DNA from: Kribbella caucasensis
GTDB taxonomy: Bacteria; Actinomycetota; Actinomycetes; Propionibacteriales; Kribbellaceae
DNA length: 64,000 nt
NCBI RefSeq assembly: GCF_004361855.1
Contig: NZ_SNWQ01000015.1
Span: 62,001 to 126,000, forward strand
Reading direction: 5' to 3'
Position numbers and translations under genes: made by a program. Positions 8,089-15,563 of the stretch are shown here, one piece after another; position 1 is the first letter of the stretch, and every line of letters starts with the position of its first letter. Under the pieces are notes generated by a model that saw only the letters and a program-made list of their open reading frames with translations, ran no database searches and had not been told where the DNA came from.

Positions 8089-9663
8089 TCAGGCGAACGG
8101 CACCTTGAGCCAGGCCGGATCACCCGCCGGCGAGCTGAAGCTGACTGTGGTACCGATGCTGCTGCGGCTGAGGTACCGCGGATCGACCGTGTCGACGACC
8201 AGGACCAGCCGATGTCCCGCCGGCACCTGCCAACTCGTCCCCTCCAACTGGATGTCCAGCGGGATCGCCTGACCAGGTGTCGCATCGCGCAACGTGTACG
8301 GCTTGTGGGTAACGAGCGACCCGATGCCCAGCGCGTCCACGTCGTACAGGTAGGCGAACAGGGATGTGTCCGGTCCGGTCGGCTTGACGGTCACGTGCAG
8401 CCGCGGCGCCCCGTTGATCAGTGCGCCGTCGCTGTAGACCGGCCCCGACCACACGCCCGCGAACGAGCGATCCACCAGCGGCGTCGCGACACCGGTCGGT
8501 ATCGACAACTGTCCTTGCAGGAAGCCCGACACCAGAACAACCCCGCTGTCGGCGATCGTCGGAATCCCAGCTCCGATCGTGTTACTCCACCCGGTCGCCG
8601 CCTGGGATTGCAGCGCACCCGTGCGAGACAACCCCGGCTTGCCCAGGTACGCCGTACTGGGTGAGCCCACGGCGGCCCAGTTCGAGTAGCCGCGCCAGAC
8701 GCCGCGCTGGTCCTTCAGTTGTACGGTCGCTCCCCCGGCGTGGCCGTCGCCGGTGAGGTAGAAACGCAACCAGGGCACGAGTTTGTCCCAGGTCTCGTTC
8801 GGCAGGCCGACCGCACCGGTCGCGTCCGGAGTCGCATGGTCGCCGTGGACGAGCAGGAGCCGCTTCGGACCGGTCAGCTTGGTGAAGAAGTCGGTGTACT
8901 GGACCGGCGGGAACAGCGAGTCCTCGAAGGCGTTCGCGAGGAACACGGCCGGGCGGTTGGCGTTGATCCGGTCGACCACGGTCGCCGCCGAACGGATCGG
9001 CGCGAGTTGTCTCGCCTCCGCGATCACGCCGTCGTAGTCGCCGGCCACGAACTTGGTCTGCAACGACTGCATCTCGGGTCCGGGCCGCCCGGTGATGTTG
9101 CCTGCGGCAAGCAGTAACGCGACAGCCTGCAAAGCCACCGTATCGTTGGGATTCAGCGAGTTGATCAGGTCGGCCCAGCCGCTCAACGCACCGACCGCCT
9201 TGATCCGCGGATCCTGGGCGCTCGCGAGCAGCGCAGTACCGGCGCCGTACGAGATCCCGACGGCGGCGACCTTGTCCGTGTCGGCCGGCGTGTGCTCGCC
9301 TGCCCAGTCGATCACCCTGCTCACGTCCGCGATCGTGGGCGGCCCGGCGATGTCGATCCCGCCGCCGGAATCCCAGAACCCGCGACTCGAGTACGAGATC
9401 ACCTGGAACCCGGCCGTCGCCAGTTTCGCGCCCTGACCGACGTACTCGACGTTCGGCAGGCCCCAACTCGACGGCATCACCACGAGCGGGAACGGCCCAT
9501 CGCCCTGCCCCGTCGGGGTGAGCACCACCGCGCCGATCTCGATCCCACCCGCACCGGGGATGCGCTGGTACGACGTACTGAAGCCGGGCGCGGCCTGAAC
9601 GGGCGCTGGGGCGACACCGGTGATCGCCAGAACCACGGCCAGGATCAGGGCGAATCTGCGCAT
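8089..9663 (-). CDS. Secreted CocE/NonD family alpha/beta hydrolase
   Basis: 524 residues. A Sec signal peptide (MRRFALILAV start, cleavage near Ala24-25) suggests export. The alpha/beta-hydrolase core carries nucleophile elbow GISYG (Ser138). The C-terminal 200 residues resemble the galactose-binding-like jelly roll of X-Pro dipeptidyl peptidases and cocaine-esterase-type acylases (VPAGHRLVLVVDTVDPRY). Substrate could be an ester or peptide and is not predictable. GGAGG lies eight bases before the ATG. An SDR gene ends 77 bp upstream, with a small hairpin between. Confidence 0.88.
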   Translation of the reverse strand: MRRFALILAVVLAITGVAPAPVQAAPGFSTSYQRIPGAGGIEIGAVVLTPTGQGDGPFPLVVMPSSWGLPNVEYVGQGAKLATAGFQVISYSSRGFWDSGGGIDIAGPPTIADVSRVIDWAGEHTPADTDKVAAVGISYGAGTALLASAQDPRIKAVGALSGWADLINSLNPNDTVALQAVALLLAAGNITGRPGPEMQSLQTKFVAGDYDGVIAEARQLAPIRSAATVVDRINANRPAVFLANAFEDSLFPPVQYTDFFTKLTGPKRLLLVHGDHATPDATGAVGLPNETWDKLVPWLRFYLTGDGHAGGATVQLKDQRGVWRGYSNWAAVGSPSTAYLGKPGLSRTGALQSQAATGWSNTIGAGIPTIADSGVVLVSGFLQGQLSIPTGVATPLVDRSFAGVWSGPVYSDGALINGAPRLHVTVKPTGPDTSLFAYLYDVDALGIGSLVTHKPYTLRDATPGQAIPLDIQLEGTSWQVPAGHRLVLVVDTVDPRYLSRSSIGTTVSFSSPAGDPAWLKVPFA

Positions 9664-9679
9664 CTGGACACCTCCGGGG

Positions 9680-9695
9680 CTTCGGATTACCGAAG
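9680..9695 (-). terminator. Small hairpin between SDR and CocE genes
   Basis: cttcgg and ccgaag form a perfect 6-bp stem around atta. It lies after the stop of the SDR gene (9741) and before the CocE start. No T-run follows, so it may be a weak terminator or part of the CocE leader. Confidence 0.35.
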
Positions 9696-9740
9696 AGTAA
9701 CCACGAAGTTACCGGTGTGTCACTAGTTGGGCACGGCGAG

Positions 9741-10655
9741 TCAGAAGGCGTCTACGCCGGTCGCCTCGACCGACCAGGCCCACAACCGCCTGGCGAGCTC
9801 GGGATCGCGCGCGGGACCGGCCGGGCGGACGATCTTGGGCGCGCCGCGGAACTCGAAGAACCCCCGTCCGACGTACGAACCGGACGGCAGGGCGGGCAGC
9901 GTCGCGGCGTACAGGCTCGGCCAGGCACCGGCGGCGGCCGACTGGGCGACGAGTCTGTTGATGCCGCCCCACATGCGCGCTTCGAAGGCGTTGCCGGCCA
10001 GCTCGGGACCATGCGTCTGCAGATGTGTCGAGGCGTAGCCGGGATGCGCGCCGACGCTGACCAGCGGGGATCGGGCGGCCTTGGCGCGCCGGTCGAGCTC
10101 GGCCATGAAGAGCAGGTTGGCGAGCTTGGACTTGCTGTACGCCTCCCACTTCCGGTAGCCCTTCGCCGCCCGGAAATCGCCCTGATCCAAGCCGCGGACC
10201 GTCTTGTGCATGAACGAGCTGACCGTCACCACCCGAGGCTCCGGCGCCTTCTCGAGCAACGGCATCAGCCGCGCGGTCAGGGCGAAGTGGCCAAGATGGT
10301 TGGTACCCAACTGGAGCTCGAAACCCTGCGCCGTCGCCAGGTACGGCGTTGCCATCACGTCGGCGTTGTTGACCAGGAGGTCCAGCCGATCGTGGTTCTC
10401 GGCCACGGTCTTGGCCGCCTTCTCGACACTGTCCAGATCGGCGAGATCGAGGTCGACGACCTCCGGTCTCGGCCCGGCAGCGGCGAGCTCATCAGCCACG
10501 GTCGCCGCCTTCACGGGATTGCGGGCGGCGATGAGAACCTCCGCGCCGTGCTTGAGAAGCTCGAGAGCGGTCTGGTAACCGAGCCCACTGGTCGCGCCGG
10601 TGACCAGTGCTCGACGTCCGGTCAGGTCAGGGATGTCCGCAGTCCTCCAGGTCAT
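9741..10655 (-). CDS. Short-chain dehydrogenase/reductase (retinol-dehydrogenase-like)
   Basis: 304 residues from ATG 10655. The Rossmann signature TGATSGLG is at 19-26, the active site YSKSKLANLL near 176, and the substrate Ser in VTVSS. The usual NNAG is NNADVM, a mild change. Members of this branch oxidise or reduce alcohols and carbonyls with NAD(P). It lies 28 bp after a TetR gene on the same strand and is probably co-transcribed with it. A longer reading frame runs upstream through the TetR repeat tail on another frame and is not used here. Confidence 0.85.
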   Translation of the reverse strand: MTWRTADIPDLTGRRALVTGATSGLGYQTALELLKHGAEVLIAARNPVKAATVADELAAAGPRPEVVDLDLADLDSVEKAAKTVAENHDRLDLLVNNADVMATPYLATAQGFELQLGTNHLGHFALTARLMPLLEKAPEPRVVTVSSFMHKTVRGLDQGDFRAAKGYRKWEAYSKSKLANLLFMAELDRRAKAARSPLVSVGAHPGYASTHLQTHGPELAGNAFEARMWGGINRLVAQSAAAGAWPSLYAATLPALPSGSYVGRGFFEFRGAPKIVRPAGPARDPELARRLWAWSVEATGVDAF

Positions 10656-10683
10656 GCGCCCACAGTAGTCGCGGGCGCACAGG

Positions 10684-11430
10684 TCATAGTCGTCCGCCAG
10701 CACCGCCAGCGCTGCCACTGCCCGCGCCGCCACCGCGCGCGCTGCCACTGCCCGCGCCACCACCGCCGGCCCTGCCACTGCCCGCGCTGCCACTGCCCGC
10801 GCTGCCACTGCCCGCGCTGCCACTGCCCGCGCTGCCACTGCCGGCGCCGCCGGCCAGTAGGCGGATCACGCTCGGCAGCACGGCGACACCGACGTCGGGG
10901 TCGATGGCCCGCTGCACGCCGAGGCCGACACCGAGACTGAGCAACGCGGTCGCGCAATCCGCAGCCGGCATCGGCAACTCGATACCGAACTCCTCCGCGT
11001 GCTCGACCAGCAACACCGTCACCGCGTCCCGGATCTGCGCATTGCGCTCAGCAAGCTCCCGCCGTACGACGTCGTCCTGGCGGGCCCGGGTCGCGAACTC
11101 CACCTCGAACACCGTCCACGCCTGATCCCCGATCGTCGACTCCGCCCACCGCTGGAACGCGATCAGCATGTCTTCCAGCGTCTCGGCGCCATCCAGCGCG
11201 GCCGCCATCCGATGCGCCTGGTCGGCCCGGATCGCGTCGACGACGGCCAGGCAGAGCTCGTCCTTGTTGCGAAAGTTCGAGTAGACCGCTCCCTTGGAGT
11301 AGCCGGCCTCGTCCGCGACCTTCTCCAGCGAGGTGGCCGCGTATCCGTCCCGCAGGAACAGCTCGGTCGCGGTATGCACCAGGGTCTCGCGGGTCCGCGC
11401 CTGGCTCTCGGTCCGTCTCATCCTCGGCAT
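10684..11430 (-). CDS. TetR/AcrR family repressor with an AGSGS-repeat tail
   Basis: 248 residues from ATG 11430 (a GTG at 11451 and an ATG at 11421 are alternatives). The TetR helix-turn-helix covers about 30-55 (TSLEKVADEAGYSKGAVYSN). The regulatory domain is of normal length to about residue 190, after which a low-complexity tail of Ala/Gly/Ser pentapeptides (AGSGS) continues for about 55 residues. The tail is encoded by 15-bp DNA repeats. It diverges from a flavin monooxygenase gene, with four 17-bp iterons in between, so it likely represses itself, the adjacent SDR and the monooxygenase operon. Confidence 0.88.
   Translation of the reverse strand: MPRMRRTESQARTRETLVHTATELFLRDGYAATSLEKVADEAGYSKGAVYSNFRNKDELCLAVVDAIRADQAHRMAAALDGAETLEDMLIAFQRWAESTIGDQAWTVFEVEFATRARQDDVVRRELAERNAQIRDAVTVLLVEHAEEFGIELPMPAADCATALLSLGVGLGVQRAIDPDVGVAVLPSVIRLLAGGAGSGSAGSGSAGSGSAGSGSAGSGRAGGGGAGSGSARGGGAGSGSAGGAGGRL
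10711..10845. repeat. 15-bp repeats inside the TetR gene
   Basis: gctgccactgcccgc occurs at 10711, 10741, 10786, 10801 and 10816, with near copies at 10771 (first base changed) and 10831 (ccggc end). The last five are head to tail. On the coding strand each unit reads AGSGS, so copy-number slippage would keep the frame. Confidence 0.85.
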
Positions 11431-11444
11431 GGCCGGAACTCTAA

Positions 11445-11512
11445 TGCTCACGGTCTTCCAATGCTCACGGTCTTCACATCCTCACGGTATCCGAATACCC
11501 TCGGTTTCTGAA
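11445..11512. promoter_or_regulatory. Four phased 17-bp iterons in a divergent promoter region
   Basis: Units start at 11445, 11462, 11479 and 11496. The first three share CTCACGGT (first base at 11447, 11464 and 11481); the fourth has CCCTCGGT at 11498. Units 1 and 2 match at 15 of 17 bases, unit 3 at 13 and unit 4 at 10. The array fills most of the gap between the TetR start (11430) and the monooxygenase start (11539), as expected of an operator bound cooperatively by the TetR protein. Confidence 0.65.
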
Positions 11513-11538
11513 TGATCCGAACAGCTGGAGGTCTGGGT

Positions 11539-12996
11539 ATGGATGTGGTGATCGTCGGAGCCGGCGCGTCCGGTCTGGGTGCCGCGATCCGGCTGCTGCA
11601 GGCCGGGATCACGGACTTCGCCGTGCTCGAGAAGTCGTCCGCCCTGGGTGGGACCTGGCGGGACAACACGTATCCGGGGTGCGCGTGTGATGTCCCGTCG
11701 GCGTTGTACTCGTACTCGTTCGCGCCGAATCCGTCCTGGACCCGTGCGTTCGCGGGGCAGGCGGAGATCCGGTCGTATCTGGAGGACACGGCCCGGCGGT
11801 ACGGCGTACCGGAGTACGTGCGCTTCGGGGTCGAGCTGCTGCGGGCGTCGTGGGAGCCTTCGGCGCAACGGTGGATCATCGAGACGAGTGATGGCGTTCT
11901 CGAGGCGCGAGTTTTGATCACGGCAACTGGGCCTTGGCACGAGCCGGTGATTCCTTCGTTGCCCGGTTTGGAGTCATTCGACGGGCCGGTGTTCCACTCG
12001 TCGCGTTGGGATCATTCGGTCGACCTTCGGGGCCGGCGGGTTGCGGTGGTGGGGTCCGGCGCTTCGGCTGTGCAGTTCCTGCCGGCTCTTCAGCCGATTG
12101 TCGACTCGCTACATCTCTTCCAACGCACCGCGCAATGGGTGTTACCCAAGCCGGACCACTACGTGCCAGCCGCCGAACGCTGGCTGATGCGGACGTTCCC
12201 AGGTACACAACAAGCGTTACGTACCTTGGAGTACTACGGGATGGAGGCGCTCGGGATCGGCTTCCGGCGTCCCGGGGTGATGCGTTTCCTCGAACGGATC
12301 GGGCGATGGCACCTGCACCGATCGGTCCGTGATCCGGGATTGCGGGCGACCCTGACTCCGCAGTACACGCTTGGCTGCAAACGACTTCTGCTGTCCAACG
12401 ACTACTACCCAGCGGTTGCCCAGAGCAACGTCTCGGTCCACCCGACGGGGGTTTCTGAGATTCGCGGTACGACGGTCATCGGGACGGACGGATCGGTTGC
12501 GGAGGTGGATGTGGTTGTCCTCGGCACCGGATTCCGGATCCTCGATCTGCCGCTGGCGACGCAGGTGTTCGACGGATCGGGACGGAGTCTGCAGGATCAC
12601 GGGAAGGGGAGTCCGCGGGCGTATCTCGGCACCACGGTGGCCGGGTTCCCGAACTTCTTCGCGCTGCTGGGACCGAGTCTCGGTACGGGGCACACGTCCG
12701 CGTTCATGATCCTGGAGGCACAGCTTTCGCACACGCTCAGCGCGATCGAGGCGCTGCTGGGGAATGGGTGGTCGAGTATCGACGTACTGCCCGCGGTCCA
12801 GGACGCGTACAACTCTGAGCTCCAGGCGGCCCTGCGTTCCACCGTCTACGAGACCGGTGGGTGCGCCAGCTACTACCGGGATGTGAATGGCCGGAACAGC
12901 TTCAACTGGCCTTGGTCGACACGTCGCCTCCGCACCCAGGTGAGCCGTTTCGACCCGTCGGCGTACGCAGTCTCGCAAGCCGTGGAGGTGCCCTGA
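11539..12996 (+). CDS. Flavin-containing monooxygenase (Baeyer-Villiger type)
   Basis: 485 residues. ATG 11539 is preceded by GGAGG; an earlier in-frame ATG at 11512 lies in the operator iterons. FAD-binding GAGASG is at 7-12, and a second NADPH-type Rossmann motif (VVGSGASA) near 175. Just before it, FDGPVFHSSRWD matches the FxGxxxHxxxW[PD] fingerprint of class B Baeyer-Villiger monooxygenases. These insert oxygen next to ketones, so the substrate may be a ketone or cyclic ketone. The stop overlaps the next ATG (TGATG), coupling it to an SDR that could supply the ketone. Confidence 0.9.
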   Translation: MDVVIVGAGASGLGAAIRLLQAGITDFAVLEKSSALGGTWRDNTYPGCACDVPSALYSYSFAPNPSWTRAFAGQAEIRSYLEDTARRYGVPEYVRFGVELLRASWEPSAQRWIIETSDGVLEARVLITATGPWHEPVIPSLPGLESFDGPVFHSSRWDHSVDLRGRRVAVVGSGASAVQFLPALQPIVDSLHLFQRTAQWVLPKPDHYVPAAERWLMRTFPGTQQALRTLEYYGMEALGIGFRRPGVMRFLERIGRWHLHRSVRDPGLRATLTPQYTLGCKRLLLSNDYYPAVAQSNVSVHPTGVSEIRGTTVIGTDGSVAEVDVVVLGTGFRILDLPLATQVFDGSGRSLQDHGKGSPRAYLGTTVAGFPNFFALLGPSLGTGHTSAFMILEAQLSHTLSAIEALLGNGWSSIDVLPAVQDAYNSELQAALRSTVYETGGCASYYRDVNGRNSFNWPWSTRRLRTQVSRFDPSAYAVSQAVEVP

Positions 12997-13826
12997 TGTA
13001 CCCGAAAATCGACCTGTCCACAGCCGTCGTGATCATCACCGGCGGCGCCCGCGGAATCGGCCAAGCCACGGCGCAGGCCTTCGCCGCCCGAGGCGCCACC
13101 GTCTACACAGGCGACCTGCCCGAGACCCCCAACCAGCCCGGCGCGACGGCGATCCGGGCGCGGCCGCTGGATGTCACCTCGCGGGACTCCTTCGCCACCT
13201 TCGCCGACGGCGTGATCGCCGAGTCCGGCCGCATCGACGTACTGGTGAACAATGCCGGCGTGATGGCGCTCGGCCGATTCCTGGACGAGCCGGACGCGAT
13301 CAGCCGCGCGACCCTCGACGTCAACGTCTGGGGCCTGATCAACGGCATGCGCCTGGTCCTGCCCGGCATGATTGCCCAGGGCAAGGGACATGTGGTGAAC
13401 CTCGCCTCGATGGCCGGCAAGATCCCCTTCCCCGGCATGGCGGTCTACAACGCATCGAAGTACGCGGCGGTCGGCCTGTCAGCCGCAGTACGGCGTGAAC
13501 TCCACGGCACCGGAGTCAGCGTCAGCGCCGTACTCCCCAGCGCCGTTCGGACGTCACTGTCATCCGGCGTACGCCTAGGCGGAATCATGCCCACGGTCGA
13601 CCCCTCGGACGTGGCCGCCGCGGTGATCCGCACCTGCCGGACCCGGCGTGCCGAGACCCCCGTCCCCGGCTTCCTCGCCGGCTGGGATCTCCTCGACGGA
13701 CTGATCCCCGAACCCTTGATGGCCCTCGGTCGACGTCTGGCCGGTGACGACCGCGCCCTGACCGTCGACCACGCCGCCCGAGCGCAGTACGAGGCCCGTC
13801 TGACCGCCTTTACGCGACCAGAATAG
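12996..13826 (+). CDS. Short-chain dehydrogenase coupled to the monooxygenase
   Basis: 276 residues. TGGARGIG at 15-22 binds NAD(P), NNAG lies near 84, and the catalytic YNASK near 149, so the enzyme looks active. The C-terminal extension (about 230-276) is typical of the SDRs found beside FMO/BVMO genes. It starts at the ATG that shares bases with the monooxygenase stop. Together the pair could oxidise an alcohol to a ketone and then to an ester or lactone; that pathway is inference from adjacency. Confidence 0.9.
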   Translation: MYPKIDLSTAVVIITGGARGIGQATAQAFAARGATVYTGDLPETPNQPGATAIRARPLDVTSRDSFATFADGVIAESGRIDVLVNNAGVMALGRFLDEPDAISRATLDVNVWGLINGMRLVLPGMIAQGKGHVVNLASMAGKIPFPGMAVYNASKYAAVGLSAAVRRELHGTGVSVSAVLPSAVRTSLSSGVRLGGIMPTVDPSDVAAAVIRTCRTRRAETPVPGFLAGWDLLDGLIPEPLMALGRRLAGDDRALTVDHAARAQYEARLTAFTRPE

Positions 13827-13887
13827 CGGACAGAAATTGGCCACTTCTATCCCTACCGTTGATCCCGACCCTAGGAGAGGATCAGCC

Positions 13888-14994
13888 ATGTCGAAGTTGA
13901 GCCTGCGCGCCCTGAATCGAGCCACCCTGGTCCGCCAATGGCTCGTCGAACGCCGGCCGGCGACCGCCCTCGAAGCGATCGAACACCTCGTCGGCATGCA
14001 GGCCCAGGTCCCCCTCTCGCCGTACGTCGGCCTCTGGTCCCGGCTGACCGACTTCAAACCTGACGAGCTGGCCGGCCTGATCGAGAACCGGCAGGCGGTC
14101 CGCGGTTCGATGATGCGGGCCACCATCCACCTGATGTCCAGCCGCGACTTCCTCGCCATCCGCCCCCTCGTCCAGCCTTGCCTCGACCGCGAGATCTACC
14201 AGAACCAGACCCTCGGCCGACACCGCCTCGACGGCCTGGACATCCCTGCGGTCTTAGCAGCCGGAACCGACCTGATGGCCGCCGGCCCGAAGACCGCCGC
14301 CCAACTCCGCAAGGGCCTCGCCCCACTCTTCCCCAACCACGAACCCGCCACCCTCGCCCACGCCGTACGCTCCCTGCTCCCCACCATCCAGGTCCCACCC
14401 CGCGGCGTCTGGGGCAAGGGCGGCAACCCCACCATGTCCACCGCCGACCTATGGCTGGGCGCTCCCCTGTCCCCCAACCCCTCGATCGACGACCTGGTAC
14501 TCCGCTACCTCGCCGCCTTCGGCCCCGCCTCAGTCGCCGACATCCAGGCCTGGTCCGGCCTGACCCGCCTCACCGAAATTGTCGAGCGCCTCCACTCCTC
14601 CCTCCGCACCTACACCGACGCCACCACCGGCCGCACCCTCTACGACCTGGCCACCATCACCCTCCCCGACGAAGACCTCCCCGTCCCCACCCGCTTCCTC
14701 CCCGAATACGACAACCTCCTCCTCTCCCACGCCGACCGAACCCGCTTCCTCCCTGACCCCACCCGCCGAGCCCTAACCCTCACCGAAACCCTCACCCGAG
14801 GCTCAATCCTCCACAACGCCCACCCCACCGCCTTCTGGAAACTAACCCGCCAAGCCAAATCAACCACCACCCTCGAAATCCAGCCCACAACCACCCTCAC
14901 CAACCAAGCCAAATCCGCTATCGAATCAGAAGCCCAGAACCTACTGACCTTCACATCCCCCGACGCATCCCACGAGCTCCGATTCATCACCTGA
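13888..14994 (+). CDS. AlkZ/YcaQ-type winged-helix DNA glycosylase
   Basis: 368 residues from ATG 13888 with AGGAGAGG about eight bases upstream. The protein belongs to the HTH_42 (AlkZ/YcaQ) family of DNA glycosylases, which excise alkylated or cross-linked bases. The catalytic loop reads GMQAQ (residues 36-40), giving Gln38 and Gln40, the QxQ motif of AlkZ-type enzymes rather than the QxD of YcaQ. SMMRATIHLMSSRD follows. From about 14170 to the end the coding strand is extremely C-rich. It lies 61 bp after the SDR, so may be independently expressed. Confidence 0.82.
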   Translation: MSKLSLRALNRATLVRQWLVERRPATALEAIEHLVGMQAQVPLSPYVGLWSRLTDFKPDELAGLIENRQAVRGSMMRATIHLMSSRDFLAIRPLVQPCLDREIYQNQTLGRHRLDGLDIPAVLAAGTDLMAAGPKTAAQLRKGLAPLFPNHEPATLAHAVRSLLPTIQVPPRGVWGKGGNPTMSTADLWLGAPLSPNPSIDDLVLRYLAAFGPASVADIQAWSGLTRLTEIVERLHSSLRTYTDATTGRTLYDLATITLPDEDLPVPTRFLPEYDNLLLSHADRTRFLPDPTRRALTLTETLTRGSILHNAHPTAFWKLTRQAKSTTTLEIQPTTTLTNQAKSAIESEAQNLLTFTSPDASHELRFIT

Positions 14995-15051
14995 CCTCGC
15001 CTGAACGCACGAACAGCCCGACCCAGGGGGCCGAGCTGATCGCTCTCGCGC

Positions 15052-15282
15052 TTACGTGCGCCGAATCTGCAACAGCAGAGCCAACGTCGCAGCCACGAGC
15101 GGCAAAAGCCCCGGATAGAACACCGTCATGGCAGCGACCACGATGAGAACAACCTGAGCGGTCTGCCGAAGCAAACCAGTCAGCGTCACCATCAACGAGG
15201 TCAAGGCAACCAAGTTGGCGTTCCAACGCGCGACTCTCTTTACGAAAGACGTGCGCTTACGACGGGTGTTAGTGGCAACCAT
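15052..15282 (-). CDS. Small membrane protein, unknown function
   Basis: 76 residues from ATG 15282, with AGGAG about nine bases upstream. A basic start (TRRKRTSFVKR) is followed by two or three hydrophobic segments (about 21-35, 37-55, 57-72). I recognise no family. It lies downstream of the type IV secretion operon on the same strand but beyond a strong hairpin and a 281-bp gap, so it probably has its own promoter. Confidence 0.55.
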   Translation of the reverse strand: MVATNTRRKRTSFVKRVARWNANLVALTSLMVTLTGLLRQTAQVVLIVVAAMTVFYPGLLPLVAATLALLLQIRRT

Positions 15283-15518
15283 AGGATCGAGCTCCTGTGG
15301 ACAGGTGAAAGATCGCCAAGGTTGCACCAACAACCACGTGGCGAATCGATCACAAAGTGAACGAAAGCACCACGTGGTACTTCTGTCTGTGCTGACAGCT
15401 TACCAATCCGGCAGTCGTCTCGACGATCGCTCGTTCACAGAGCGTCAACACATGCAGGCCCCGGTCGAGTATTATCGGCGCGTCAGCCGAGGTGCACCAA
15501 CACCGTCGACGCTGATGA

Positions 15519-15561
15519 GACCGCGGCGCATTCAACGGATCGAGCTCCGTGCGCCGCGGTC
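15519..15561 (-). terminator. Hairpin ending the type IV secretion operon
   Basis: gaccgcggcgca (15519-15530) pairs perfectly with tgcgccgcggtc (15550-15561) around a 19-base loop. It begins two bases after the stop of the traG-like gene. No T-run is present, as is common for actinobacterial terminators. Confidence 0.6.
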
Positions 15562-15563
15562 TG

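Noticed and set aside
15283..15563. Possible attachment site or integrase remnant beside the secretion operon
   Set aside because: No tRNA, no matching direct repeat at the other end of the operon and no integrase-like frame could be seen.
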